Below are positions 1 to 12,498 of a stretch of DNA of 64,000 nt, in pieces; the first letter of the stretch is position 1, and every line of letters starts with the position of its first letter. The notes beneath the pieces are model-generated. The model searched no databases and had not been told where the DNA came from. It saw only the letters and a list, made by a program, of their open reading frames with translations. The stretch is taken from NCBI GenBank assembly GCA_051453625.1, contig JBOZIK010000001.1, forward strand, positions 96,596,415 through 96,660,414, given 5' to 3'. A program made the position numbers and the translations under genes. This stretch comes from Welwitschia mirabilis (lineage: Eukaryota; Gnetophyta; Gnetopsida; Welwitschiales).

Positions 1-2498
1 CTTGAAATTTTCTAAACTTTTAATGCCTCTTAGTAGTATAATTATTAATAAGTTAATTACGTTGAGGCCTGGTAATTTGCCAAGCTTCTATCAAAAACTT
101 TCTTAAATCTTTTTATGCTCTCAACTACTTTTAATTTCTCCGTCTTAACTACATGAACCATTCAAGGCACAATATATCTTTCTTTTATTTTATGAACTTA
201 TAAATTTCCACAAGTAGCTTGTTTTAGTTGTTATCACTATATAGTAGTTATTGTCAAACATTATTACATAAGTTAGGATTAAATTTTTGATAAACTTTTG
301 ATATTTTATTTTGGTCACTCATCCTTTTTCAATGTTCTAATTTTTTAGTCTGTTTGTTAACATGTGCTAGAAAGAGAAAATAAATTTGATAATTAGTCAT
401 TAGAGTACTTTATAAAGGGTGTTGTCTATTTGCACCAAGATAGGCATAATGCATTGATGCTGAGTTAGAAAGTAAATTCTCTGTTGGACAAGCAAAATGG
501 ATGGGTTTGGTGCTAAGTCAAGCTTGATAATAATACAAAAAACTAGGAAGAAATGTTATTGGTTTTGTTTGTTACAAAATATAAAACATACAACATTTCT
601 ATGTCCTTAATGGTTCAGTTATTTCTTTGTAAACATCTAAGTTGTATGAACTGACTTGTATTAATCAAGGTTGGAGCCTAATTAATGAGATAAACTTGGA
701 TTTAATCAAACATATTCTAAAGCTTAATCCTTTTCTAACACATCATCCTTTTAATATAGTTACATTCCATCCAAGTAAATGTCATATTCCATGCATCATA
801 TTGTGCATTCCATTAGAGGGAACTTAATATATGATATCTCATGTGTATTTACAATGTGAATTTAGTATTCATAAAAAAATAATTTTCTTTCATCTCAATT
901 TTTATGATAATTGTTAATAAACAATAGAAAATAATTAATTTGATTATTTTCATGACAAAAATTTAATTTGTCAAGTAATATCTTTATTTATAACAATTTT
1001 TTGATAATTTAAAGTACCCTATGTTTTAGTTTTGGAGGACTATCTATTGACTCTTACCTGAATTTCCTATTTGATTATGTTGTATGTTTTTCTTAGGATT
1101 CTTATTTTGTCTTATAAGCAACTTCAAAAGGGAGTCCTTTAGGAATTAAACGTCCATGCATGTGGGGAACTCTAATTAATTTAATATTATTNNNNNNNNN
1201 NNNNNNNNNNNNNNNNNNNNNNNNNNNNNNNNNNNNNNNNNNNNNNNNNNNNNNNNNNNNNNNNNNNNNNNNNNNNNNNNNNNNNNNNNNNNNNNNNNNN
1301 NNNNNNNNNNNNNNNNNNNNNNNNNNNNNNNNNNNNNNNNNNNNNNNNNNNNNNNNNNNNNNNNNNNNNNNNNNNNNNNNNNNNNNNNNNNNNNNNNNNN
1401 NNNNNNNNNNNNNNNNNNNNNNNNNNNNNNNNNNNNNNNNNNNNNNNNNNNNNNNNNNNNNNNNNNNNNNNNNNNNNNNNNNNNNNNNNNNNNNNNNNNN
1501 NNNNNNNNNNNNNNNNNNNNNNNNNNNNNNNNNNNNNNNNNNNNNNNNNNNNNNNNNNNNNNNNNNNNNNNNNNNNNNNNNNNNNNNNNNNNNNNNNNNN
1601 NNNNNNNNNNNNNNNNNNNNNNNNNNNNNNNNNNNNNNNNNNNNNNNNNNNNNNNNNNNNNNNNNNNNNNNNNNNNNNNNNNNNNNNNNNNNNNNNNNNN
1701 NNNNNNNNNNNNNNNNNNNNNNNNNNNNNNNNNNNNNNNNNNNNNNNNNNNNNNNNNNNNNNNNNNNNNNNNNNNNNNNNNNNNNNNNNNNNNNNNNNNN
1801 NNNNNNNNNNNNNNNNNNNNNNNNNNNNNNNNNNNNNNNNNNNNNNNNNNNNNNNNNNNNNNNNNNNNNNNNNNNNNNNNNNNNNNNNNNNNNNNNNNNN
1901 NNNNNNNNNNNNNNNNNNNNNNNNNNNNNNNNNNNNNNNNNNNNNNNNNNNNTTACCAAAAGTAAGATGATAGAAATAAATTATATATATCTAATAATTG
2001 TAGTCCTTTTAATTCAAAATGATTACAACACTTACGAAAGCCTTTAAAATGTCTTTTTTTTTTTTTAAATTGAGATTTCAAAATGATGATAATACTTAGT
2101 AGTATTTATTTATTTTTGGTTTAACCTTATTTTTAGTTACTTTTCCCACTATTTATGTTGTAAGCCTTTCTTTTTTATTAAACATGTATTACCTTTAGCA
2201 TTTTTAGCACACTAGGCTATGACATTAAGATCAACTCCATGGATTTTCAACATGAAAAAAAATTATCCCATTAAAGGACTCTTATATGTTCTATTGAATT
2301 TGCCTCTTAATACATGCTAGTATACCGTAAGAATACATGGAAGAATGTTATTTTTTGATTTACAATGTTTACTAGCATAACAATGTGTAAAAATGTAATT
2401 TAATCACTATTATCCTCTCATGTTTAGTTGCTTCTGTTTTCTAAAACATCTAGTTTAATCAATTTTTTCTAATACTTTAAGTGGTTTCACTATTGTTT

Positions 2499-2542
<44 letters not shown>

Positions 2543-4245
2543 CTACATACACCCACACACACACACCCACCCACCCTCCAACACACACCCACATATGCAT
2601 ATATAAGATATATAAAAATGTTTGCATTATTTGTAATTTAAGGGGTGTTGGTGNNNNNNNNNNNNNNNNNNNNNNNGCTTACTTGTGATGCTACTTTTTC
2701 TACAAAATGTTAGGCAACATTAGAGCTTATAAGTACTAGTTTTCATTATGGTTTTGAAAGACCCTTTCTGCTTCATCATAAGATACAATTTTTTTAAGTA
2801 GGAAAGACATCAACTCATTAGATTTATTATCTAACCAACAATCTATTTCAGTTCACTAAGCTATTCAATATGCAAAAATTAACATTATTTAGTTCTAACA
2901 CTCTTATTATAAATTACAGAATGGTCATCATTTTTCATTTATTGTTGCATGAATGGTATGCTTTGATGAGGATAATATGTTTGAAATATAGGTTAGACTA
3001 AAAATTCTTGGTCTACCGAGTGAATAAATTAATGCAAAACATATTTTTGAAGCAAATTTTTGAGCTATTTTTGGGATAGCTAGTACTCTTGTAGTTGCTT
3101 TAACATGATGTCACAAAAATAAGAAGACATATTAAGGTATTGTGGTTAACACTTTTCACTTTATTTCCTTAGGTTTTGTGCATGGCCACAATTTTGCACA
3201 TGATAGTGAATGATTTTTATTTATATCAATAAAGAATCCAATGAAAGTAATGAAGACAAGCACAATTAAAACTTTGAGAAAAATTTGGAGGCAAAGATTA
3301 GGTCAGGATTAATATGCTAGAGCATTTTTGTTTCTTTACAAGCACACTATCTAATTTACTTGTTTTGTGAGATCCAACATTAAAACATTAGTTTTCTGTT
3401 AGGGCATAATGAAAAAAAAGGTCTTTTTATAGATGTAGAATCATGTGACATGCTAAACCTTTAGTTGGAAATATTGTCACATATTAAACCTTTCGTTGAA
3501 ATTATTGTCTAATTTTATTAAGTGGTGAGACATTTTCTTCATCAAATACAAGCTCCATGAGACTATTAATTTACCACACAGTTATTTGAATCTGAGTTTG
3601 AAAAATATTCATAATGATACATAGCACCTTAATCATAGATGCTAAATGCTTTTTAGTAGCATTTGGAGTTCTTTTGAGATGGCAATTCTTCTCATGTTCT
3701 CATTTCCAAGGAAGCTTACTTTGTTATGATAAAGAAGCTCCATGTTACCCATAATAGGAAGTTTTAAAAATAATAGAATATATGAAATACATCTTAACCC
3801 TTTGCCATAATGGAGGTAGTCATTTTTGTCATGTATTCATTTTATAAGTTTCTTTTTTTTTTTTTTGATTTTTGAAGTTTTTTCATGAGATTATAACGTG
3901 TTTATAAGAGTTTCAAAACCATGTACACTATTTGTTATCAATGTTCATATGTTACTTCTTACGTTGCATAGAAAGATGTCACTATTTAAGTCTAGTGAAG
4001 AGACTAGTATTGTTTAGATTTCCAAGAACAAACTAGTATGGTTGAATGGAAAGGTAACATTGATTCATGTGATAAAATAAAATACTACAAGCCAAAAGTG
4101 AGTGAATCAATGAATGTTGTATAATTTAAATTTACTAACGTTAAAAACTAACTAAGGTATTTTCTAACATTTTCTGTGCTTACTTCATCACTTTTGAGAA
4201 CAAGTTTGTAATTAGTACTAGATTTTCTTTATTTTGTAAGATTTA
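1..4245. other. AT-rich intergenic sequence, nothing recognised
   Basis: No coding similarity recognised on either strand; the open frames are short and look random. It holds a 761-base gap (1,192-1,952), a 23-base gap (2,654-2,676) and one (CA)n tract. Probably decayed repeat, but no domain or LTR boundary is visible. Confidence 0.6.
2500..2590. repeat. (CA)n microsatellite
   Basis: An uninterrupted AC dinucleotide run covers about 2,501-2,541 and is followed by an impure part with ACCC and CCACC variants to about 2,590. Any open frame through it (Thr-His repeats) is a by-product of the repeat. Confidence 0.95.
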
Positions 4246-4693
4246 TGTATTAGAGAGAAGTAAGGGATTTGATGGAGAAAAATGGCAATAAAAGAAGCAT
4301 AAACAATAATAGAAGAAATTTAAAAAATAAATAAATAAATAAATAAAACATGAAGATTTGCATGGTTTGGCTAGTATGACCTATGTCCACACGAGAATGA
4401 TGTAAAGGTCTTTCTTTTTTAGCAATGGAGATTACAATAATAATAAGATGGATCACAATCTTTAAAGTAAATTAAAAAAACATTTTATATTCTATTTCTT
4501 TTAATATCTCTTACATAGTATTTTATCTTAATACACAACACCATGTAACAAATGTGCCACAACTATTAAATGACTTTATGATAATCCAGGAGTTCAAATT
4601 AAATTAAGAAGAAGATAAAAGTAAAACTAATATATAAATATAAGATGTTTCAGAAAGAGTCTATGTGGCATAATCATTTAACTTCCTATATCA
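4246..4693 (-). repeat. copia 3' LTR (left copy)
   Basis: Begins TG and ends CA on the plus strand and aligns along its length with 9,682-10,153: shared blocks include the 'gagaaaaatg' start region, the 'tggtttggctag' block near 4,364 and the 'cttaatacacaacacc' block near 4,528. It contains an (AAAT)n stretch at about 4,325-4,350 that the other LTR has only in part. Confidence 0.85.
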
Positions 4694-4710
4694 ATAGTCT
4701 CCTACTTAAA
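4694..4710 (-). other. polypurine tract of the copia element
   Basis: On the minus strand the bases just before the 3' LTR include AAGTAGGAGAC, close to the usual copia tract AAGTGGGAGA. It primes plus-strand DNA synthesis and fixes the inner LTR edge at 4,693. Confidence 0.7.
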
Positions 4711-4799
4711 GGAAAATCAGCTAGTCTTTAAAATATTAATAGCAACATAAGAGGCATCATTCTCTAATGTCATCAAATTATGTGTTTGTTGGCTCTGAA

Positions 4800-5390
4800 T
4801 GCCTTTGATAGATTTGATGGTTCTCTATGAAGACAATATTCATTGGCATATTAGCCAAGTCCTTTTGAGTGTGGATTTTATCCGTCTATAGATTTCTATG
4901 CTGTAATTCCTATCAAATGAAGTGATACTAGACCTCTAAATGCTTCATTATGAAGTGAAAAGTCACCTTTCTTGCTAGGTGAATTACACTTTGATTATCA
5001 TAGCATAGAATGTATTTCTCCTACTTCACCTCAAATTACTCAAGTAATTATCTTAACTAGATTATTTCGTTGGTTTTTTAAATCAAATCTCCACACTTAG
5101 CTTTAGTTGTAGGTAGTACAATAATTCCTTATAGCCTTTAAATCTAGCTAATTACTCCATCACCAATTGTAAATACATAAGTTTTAGTAGATCTTTTTCT
5201 ATCATGGCATCTTACATAATTTACATTAACAAGTCTGATGACTTCTATCAAAAGTTCTCCAAGGCATAAGCATTCATTCTGTATACCTTGAAATACTAAA
5301 TGATTTACTTTATTACTTGCTACTATTTTCATCTTGGATTACACATGTAATGTGAAATAACTTTCATTGTATAAGCAATATTTGACCTGA
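4800..5390 (-). pseudogene. copia RNase H domain, broken
   Basis: Minus-strand translation between about 5,335 and 5,140 gives the end of the RT/RNase H link and the RNase H start, with a KRSTKTYVFTIGDGVIS motif matching the copia RST-GYVFTFAGGAVSW block. Below about 5,030 an S-K/Q-C/S-AIH-L-like stretch, then equivalents of the TKHIDIRYH and LEKIHT blocks, continue in shifting frames. The first catalytic Asp (Y-x-D-AD) reads as VNVNYV, so it is lost. The reading is interrupted by stops. Confidence 0.75.
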
Positions 5391-5699
5391 TACAGACAAT
5401 CACATATCTTAAGCTACTTCTTGCGAAAGTNNNNNNNNNNNNNNNNNNNNNNNNNNNNNNNNNNNNNNNNNNNNNNNNNNNNNNNNNNNNNNNNNNNNNN
5501 NNNNNNNNNNNNNNNNNNNNNNNNNNNNNNTGCGAAAGTACAAGGAACATTTATAGTCTTTCTTTTATCTACTCTATCTCTTGGACAATCATCTTTGTAC
5601 AACTTAGAATATGTAGTTGATGGTTTAGAAGCATGCTTACAATCAATCATATTAAAATGTTTAAGAACCTTAGAGATATATTAATATAACCAAAGATTA

Positions 5700-6430
5700 T
5701 CCTTTTTACTATCCTTGAAAATATGTATTCCCAATATATTCTTAGCTACTTAAATCATTCTTAATAGAACATTTAGATATATTAATCTTTAATCTTGAGT
5801 CTTCTTTTCATCATTGTTCTCAATTAACATATCATGAACATAGAGTAAAAACATAACAAAAGAACCATATGGTAATCCTTTAAAATATACACAATGATTA
5901 AACTCACGTCTATTATAACCTACATCCTACATAAAGCAACTAAATTTCTTTTACCATTACTAGATACTTACTTCAAATCATATAGACTATTATTCAACTT
6001 ACAAACAAAGTTAGGATTAGTTTTATTCACAAATCCTTCAAGCTGATACATGTAAATTTTCTTCTTCTGAGTTATCATGTAAGAATGTCATCTTGATATC
6101 AAGCTTTCTAATTCCAAATTCAAATCTTTAACTAAATACAAAATAACTTTAATAGAATTATGCTTAATAACAAAAGTAAAAGTTTCATCAAAATTAATAC
6201 CTACTTTTTATCCATAACATTTAATAATAAGTTTAGATTTATAAGACTTAGAATCATTATCCTTCCACTTAATTAATTTAACCATTTGTTTTACAATGCG
6301 TTGTTCCTATGTAGAAGTTTTACCAACTTTCACATATCATTTTAATAAAAGGTAATAATCTTTTCATCCATGTCTTTTTGCCATCTCTCGGCATCAAGAC
6401 AACTTATAGCTTTCTAAAAACACTTAGATT
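5700..6430 (-). pseudogene. copia reverse transcriptase domain, broken
   Basis: On the minus strand, from 6,430 downward, one reads AERWQKDMDEKI (usual W-x-AM-EE/DE-I), NNALQNKW (usual KA-x-xNKW), DNDSKSYKSKLIIKCYG (usual YKARLVVKGFG), INFDETFTFVIK (usual FDEIFSPVVK), MYQLEGFVNKTNPNFVCKLN (usual EQPEGF...VCKLKKSLYGLKQ) and a tail with a YDLK motif. Stops and frame changes separate the blocks. The YVDD catalytic box is not preserved in readable form. Confidence 0.85.
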
Positions 6431-6879
6431 TACCATTTTTTATAAATAAAGCATAGTATAATAAATGAGAATACCTTTGCATGGATTTATAAGGACACAT
6501 TAATATTCTCAATTACTACATGGTTATTATTAATAATAGTTTATTATTTTTAATTGGTTAACCAAGCTAATTTCTTATCACTTTTAGGATTTCTTCATTA
6601 CTCACATAACCTTCATTAATATCATTAGCTACTTGAGATTGAATTTCTTTTACTATTGCTTAAGATAAGTAATGGAACTTGAAACTTGCATCTCCACAAG
6701 AAGTTTCTCTTCCTTTTATTCTTTTTGTTTTCTTGTTGTAAACATCACATCCTCATTGAAGAGGGCATCTTTGTGCCTCATTGTGTTTTTTGTAATAGGA
6801 TCCCAAAGTTTTTAACATTTGTCATTGCCACTAGATCTAAGAAAAGTACATTTTTGCAATTTAGTATTTAGCTTTTTTC

Positions 6880-7450
6880 TATTCCACTTTAGTACCATAA
6901 TAAAATATTTACAATGAAACATCTTTAGTTAGCTATATGAAATATTTCTATTACTTAAAAATATCTTAGGTATTTTGCCATTTAAGAATGCAAAAGAAGA
7001 TTAGTTGAAAAAATACACAACTATATTTGTAGTTTCATCCTAAAATGGCTTATCAAGATCAAACTATGATAGGATGCTTCTCACACACTCCATGTTGGAT
7101 CTATTCATCCTTTTAAAAATTCCATTCTGCTATGGTGTTCTAGGAGTAATCTTCACTCAATGAATTTCAATATCCCTACAAAATTCATTAAATTCTTTAA
7201 AACAATACTTGGTGCTATTGTTAATCTTTAAGCACTTAATAAATCTTTTTGATTCCTTTTTAATCTAGATCTTAAACCTCTTAAATATAATAAATGCTTG
7301 ATTCTTAGAGGAAATAGCATATAACCAACATTTTTTTTGCAGTAATTATTTATGAAAGGAATAAAATAAGAAGCACCTCCAAGAGATCTAACATTTGTAG
7401 GATAAATAATAATAATAATAATAACAATAAATAAAATAGACTAATTTTAA
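6880..7450 (-). pseudogene. copia integrase core, broken
   Basis: Minus strand about 7,190-6,960 reads EFCRDIEIH, VKITPRTPQQNG-like, KRMNRSNMECVRSILS, then the F-W-E-A-like block and a GKIP motif. These match the integrase run from the second catalytic region (EFC...TPQQNGV-ER-N-TLMEKVRSMLS) to the K-P block. The third catalytic Glu position is Lys/Arg and stops interrupt the frame, so it is inactive. Confidence 0.85.
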
Positions 7451-7569
7451 TACCTTGCTTCTTCTATGGNNNNNNNNNNNNNNNNNNNNNNNNNNNNNNN
7501 NNNNNNNNNNNNNNNNNNNNNNNNNNNNNNNNNNNNNNNNNNNNNNNNNNNNNNNNNNNNNNNNNNNNN

Positions 7570-7602
<33 letters not shown>

Positions 7603-8499
7603 AAATAGACTAATTTTAATACCTTGCTTCTTCTATGGTATTTATTTGTATTAAAATTAACTTTACATTACTCTCCCATGTTGTAGTAATTATAATTCAC
7701 AAGAAAGGATTCTTAAAATAGGAATACACTTTAGGTATTATAATACCTTCATGACATAGTAGCTAAGATAACACAAATAACTATGCAAAATATTTATGTA
7801 TTTATCTTTATTAATTTTTGCAAGAGGATCTTTTATANNNNNNNNNNNNNNNNNNNNNNNNNNNNNNNNNNNNNNNNNNNNNNNNNNNNNNNNNNNNNNN
7901 NNNNNNNNNNNNNNNNNNNNNNNNNNNNNNNNNNNNNNNNNNNNNNNNNNNNNNNNNNNNNNNNNNNNNNNNNNNNNNNNNNNNNNNNNNNNNNNNNNNN
8001 NNNNNNNNNNNNNNNNNNNNNNNNNNNNNNNNNNNNNNNNNNNNNNNNNNNNNNNNNNNNNNNNNNNNNNNNNNNNNNNNNNNNNNNNNNNNNNNNNNNN
8101 NNNNNNNNNNNNNNNNNNNNNNNNNNNNNNNNNNNNNNNNNNNNNNNNNNNNNNNNNNNNNNNNNNNNNNNNNNNNNNNNNNNNNNNNNNNNNNNNNNNN
8201 NNNNNNNNNNNNNNNNNNNNNNNNNNNNNNNNNNNNNNNNNNNNNNNNNNNNNNNNNNNNNNNNNNNNNNNNNNNNNNNNNNNNNNNNNNNNNNNNNNNN
8301 NNNNNNNNNNNNNNNNNNNNNNNNNNNNNNNNNNNNNNNNNNNNNNNNNNNNNNNNNNNNNNNNNNNNNNNNNNGATATATAAACTTTTATTTTTCTTTT
8401 TTTCCTACCCCCTCCCCACCCCAAACCTACTAAAGAATCATAATGCAGCCTCTTAAGATGTTCTATGATTCTTTTGCAAACATTACTATAAAACTAGCA

Positions 8500-9600
8500 T
8501 ATCTAATTACTTTATTAAAATAAGATTCTTAGCTAGCTTAGGAACATGCCTTACATTTGTTAATGTTTTCCTCTTTCCACTTCATTTAAAATAACATCAT
8601 CACTACTACCCAAAATTTTAGATATACAATCATCACCAAGATGTAAAAAAACAATTCTCCCCATTTTTGTATGAAAAGAAATGCAGTTTGTTTAGGTAAA
8701 TGTAAAATGATGGAGCTGAATTCAAATCTAATTTTCTTTAATATATGAAGATGTATAAGCTACATCCATAATGGTGCCCTATCTTCACCATGTGAGGCTA
8801 TGAATTATTTTGTAACATTACTTTCCGTTTGTTTATCCTTTAATCTCTAGTAATCATTTAGCTATTATGAAGTCTCTTATAATATCAATAAGTGACTTTT
8901 CCTCCTTGTGACCTTGATCTACATCTACCTTGAGATCTTTCTTTGTTAGATTAAGAAAAGGGATTTTTTGGTGTGTTCTTCCTCTGTGGCTTACTATCAA
9001 TGTCTAAAATAACTCTCTGAACATTCACTTAAAGGCCTTTTTCCCTCTCCTATTCATCAATAAACCAACAACCTATTATAATTTATATTTATTATCCAAA
9101 AAATATGCCATGGTAGTAACTAAAGCATCCAAACTTGAAGGTAAAGAAATTAATAGGAAAAAATGAAAAACCTCTTTATTTAATTTGATTTTTAATGATT
9201 TAACTATGCTATAGTAGAATTGAGATCACTTACATGTTTTTGCATAGCTGAATTTGCCTTGATCTATGGAAAAAATAAGCTCTTTATTACATGCATTTTA
9301 TTTTTCCTAAAGGTTTTCACATGCTTACTTTAGAGATTACTAAAGATTTTTCATTATTTTATACTTAGAAACATCAAAGAACATAAAGTATTAAATTTAA
9401 GGCCTAAGAGCTAGCAATAACTTCTAATCAAGAATACGCAATTCTTAATCTTCCATTCTAAGAGGTTGAACGACTTTTTCTTAAAACAATAAATCTACTT
9501 CTTTTCTAATAAGATAGCATTCCATTATTATCTTCCAAATTGGCTAGTTTTTCTCATTCATCTTCTCAAATTCTATTGTGTTTTCTATTTCAACAAACCT
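8500..9600 (-). pseudogene. copia gag remnant with decayed zinc knuckle
   Basis: Minus strand around 8,940-8,840 reads RSRSQGGKVTY followed by a Y-YKRLH-S-MITRD pattern, matching the basic-Ser linker and CX2CX4HX4C knuckle of copia gag with Cys changed to Tyr. Upstream (to about 9,600) the frame is too broken for residue-level assignment. A 537-base gap (7,838-8,374) separates gag from integrase, so any protease is hidden. Confidence 0.55.
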
Positions 9601-9668
9601 ATGAAAAAAGCAAAAATAAGAAAAAAAAAAATCTTTCTTTGAAATAATAACAAAGAATTCATCTTTAG

Positions 9669-9681
9669 TTCTAATATTGGT
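9669..9681 (-). other. primer binding site of the copia element
   Basis: The plus strand GTTCTAATATTGG, immediately left of the right LTR, is a C-to-T/G-to-A decayed form of GCTCTGATACCA, i.e. the initiator-tRNA-Met PBS (TGGTATCAGAGC) read on the minus strand. It confirms minus orientation and the inner edge of the 5' LTR at 9,682. Confidence 0.75.
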
Positions 9682-10153
9682 TGTTAGAAAAAATAAAGAG
9701 TCTCAATGGAGAAAAATGACAATAAAACATATAAGCATGTATCAACAATAAAATAAATTAAAAAATTTAAATAAAATAAAAAGACACAAAGATTTACATA
9801 GTTTGGCTAGACTAACATAATCCACAAGAGAACAATGCAGAACCATTTCTTTCTTATTAATGAATACTATAGTAACGACAAGGTAAATCACAAGCTTAAA
9901 GAATCTTCTTTACTCTTCCATTTCACTCTCTTTTGTATAATATTCTATCTCAATACACAATACCTTTTCTCAATTTCTAATGTTTTTATAAAGATAAATT
10001 CACATAAGTATACTGTAACTATTAGATCAGTTTATGAAAATCTAATAGTTTAACTTAAATAAGGAAGAAAAGAAAAGTAACACTAATACATAAATAAAAT
10101 ATGATCCAAAACAAGTTTATGTTATATAATTATTTAACTTTACATATAAATCA
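9682..10153 (-). repeat. copia 5' LTR (right copy)
   Basis: Pairs with 4,246-4,693. It starts TGTTAGAAAAAA at the PBS side and ends ATCA on the plus strand. Length differs (472 versus 448 bases) because of small indels. Confidence 0.85.
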
Positions 10154-11940
10154 TATGAAATGATGCTAAGAATTTACTAACTTCAATCTCAAGAAGATTT
10201 AATTTCATTCATAACATAATCCAATTACTTTGACTTATAGTTTATATGGCATACAATCATCTTTGTTAAATTTCAAGCATAAGGAACTAATAAGATGACA
10301 TGAAGGTAAAGCATATTTCTTTTACTTTCAAAGTATTAATAGTCAAAGATTATTTAACTTAATGTGTTAACACTTACTTCATGTCCTCAATTATCAAAGC
10401 TAAGATTCCATGCTTTACTGATAAAGACCTTCCTAAAACCATGCATTAGGCTAGAAGTCTTGCAAGAGGGATATCTCATATCACATATGAATCATAGTTT
10501 TGAAATTAAGAATATTTTATGATACTTAATATCTACTTTGCATTCATAATAGCAGTATTACAAAAAGAAATAATTATATCTTTTTAATACATCTTTCAAT
10601 GTGTATCTCATGCTTTTTTTAACTCAAAAATAACCTTTCCCCCTCATTTTCTTTGTCACTATTTATTTCAATAGTTATAGGTTGTTTCCATTTTGTGTTG
10701 CACTTGTCTTAAACATTTCATTGTTGTTTACAATTTTTCTTATAGCTTTTGGTATCTTCTTTATGATTATTTCATATGTAATGCTATCAGATAATTTTCC
10801 ATTAAATGAAATCTATGAGGTTAAAGGATGCATAAAAACTTTAAAACTTACTATTCCATAGCTAAAGTCTACTAATATTTTCAAGTACCATGTCAATGAA
10901 CAAAAGTCTTTTTTCTCCAATCTAATATATCTAATTTTACTAGATTTTATTAAATTTATCAGTTATTAGATTTGAAAAATACTTTTTAATTTTAGACTAG
11001 AAAATGAAAAAGTACTAAAACTTGAAGAAAAAAGGGAAAAAACCTATGATGTAACTTAAATTTACAATTCATTTTTTGTTGTATTTCATTTTTCATAATC
11101 TCTCTATTAAATTCTTCCATTTATTTATTGGAAATTTCTAAACTTCCTTTTTGTCACCTTTCATTTCTTAAAAATTGAATATCTTTTGAAATATTTATTT
11201 ACTATGTTTTTAGATTTATTTTTAAAATTTTTAAATTTGGAAAATCAAGTTTATTTGAAGATGAGAAAGGAAAGATATGAAGGCAATATTACTAATGGAC
11301 AAAGCAAATTGATTTTAAAGGATAATCTTACCTATCACATTGTTTTTACTACAAAATATATATTTTCACTATTGCATATCATTCCTATCCATAATTTTAA
11401 AAGGCAATTTTACATTTCAAATCTGATACATACGCAATTTTTAATAATTTAATGTTGCATAGGCAAAGTTCCTAGCTCACTAATTAAATTTAATCAGTGA
11501 TTTTATTAGGGCTATAAGTTCAAGTTTCCACTAGAATTAAGGGTGTCTAGGTAGCCCAAACCAGATTTTGCATAATCCTTATGGTGATGGATATGGACAT
11601 AGCCCCGCAAGATGTGACCAACTCTTCTTTATAGTGATAGAATCTTCGCTTATTGGAAAAAAATAAAAATATCACCTATCATGTTTGAGAGGTTATTAGA
11701 TTTATCTATATGTACATAAATGATGAAATAAATTTTTATTTCGCTTTGGTGGATATCACATTTGACAAGGATAATTGTATGTGACATAGAACCCCATGTA
11801 ATGACGTGCAGTGCAGGGGCATATATTATTATAAATAATTAAGGTTTTCTTCAAACTAGTAGTAGAGAAGTTCTAATAGAAAAAATAGTTAATGCGTCTT
11901 CACCCCCATGGACTATCCCCAAATAAGCATGAGTGATTTA
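10154..11940. other. AT-rich sequence, nothing recognised
   Basis: No domain, LTR pair or RNA gene recognised. The open frame at 11,186-11,452 has low-complexity content and no recognisable motif, and I do not call it a gene. Confidence 0.55.
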
Positions 11941-12327
11941 CTCTTTCTTTCTTTTTGTTTTTGTTTTTATTATTTTGGTTCTAAGAAAATGTCATGAAAT
12001 CTATAAAATTCTATAGAAAACAATAGGATTTATACTGTTATCGATACCAGAATAGGTGAAAGGGGGTTATCCTTTAAAAAAAAAAGGCTTACTAGTTTCC
12101 AAAAATTATCAAGCCATAAGACAAGATAGAAAAGGTATCAAACGGATAGGAGATGATCCTTGTTTATAAAATAAACATAAAGACTATTAAGGTTATAGAT
12201 CAAAATGAAAAGGAACTAGGGTTATAAGGTAAAAACGAAAAGAAGCCCACTATTCTCAAATTCATCTTTGATATATCCTTAAGAAATGTTTCCTATGCAT
12301 GAAGCAATAAATTGCTCTGGTTTTTTA

Positions 12328-12498
12328 GTTGCGCAAGACATCCTTGGCATGATCTATACTAATTATTTTCTCTAGAGCCTCCTGAGGCCTATGCTTATTT
12401 TTATCAATGTATCAAGGTAGAACTAGCTTCTTATGCATCTTAAGAATTTCATCCTAGGTTATGCCTATTTGCAGCCGCAAGGCATCATAGTGGTCCTT
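12328..12498 (-). pseudogene. J-domain (DnaJ-like) at the 3' end of LINE-A
   Basis: Minus-strand translation reads KDHYDALRLQIGIT, then DEILKMHKKLVL, then DKNKHRP and ALEKIISIDHAKDVL. This follows the J-domain plan: helix I Y-x-x-L, helix II EI-K-x-x-K-LVL, the HPDKN loop, and helix III ending A-x-x-VL. The loop is damaged: His and Asp-Lys-Asn remain but Pro is lost, apparently by a small deletion, and stops occur. J-domains stimulate the ATPase of Hsp70 through the HPD tripeptide; this copy could not. It lies about 2.6 kb downstream of RT on the same strand, as in LINE-B and LINE-C. Confidence 0.65.

Larger units (their letters stand above)
4246..10153 (-). mobile_element. Ty1/copia LTR retrotransposon, full-length but decayed
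   Basis: Read on the minus strand, the order is 5' LTR (9,682-10,153), PBS, gag with zinc knuckle (about 8,500-9,600), integrase (about 6,880-7,450), reverse transcriptase (about 5,700-6,430), RNase H (about 4,800-5,330), PPT and 3' LTR (4,246-4,693). This gag-IN-RT-RH order defines Ty1/copia. All frames are broken, so the copy cannot be autonomous. The LTRs have diverged by many substitutions and indels, so the insertion is old. The bases flanking the LTRs (4,241-4,245 and 10,154-10,158) do not form a convincing target duplication. Lineage is uncertain; the RT and RNase H motifs are Tork-like. Gaps at 5,431, 7,470 and 7,838 hide parts of the polyprotein. Confidence 0.9.

Noticed and set aside
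1102-2047. Long open frames across gaps (also at 7,738-8,456, 23,220-24,030, 42,452-43,198, 49,028-49,774, 53,074-53,673)
   Set aside because: They are open only because runs of N contain no stop codon; the real flanks give only a few tens of residues with no motif.
2497-2688. Thr-His repeat protein
   Set aside because: It is the translation of a (CA)n microsatellite.
4246-4693. Separate short interspersed element
   Set aside because: It pairs with 9,682-10,153 and is bounded by the copia PPT, so it is an LTR.
4241-10158. Five-base target duplication of the copia element
   Set aside because: attta and tatga agree at only two of five positions, no better than chance in this composition.
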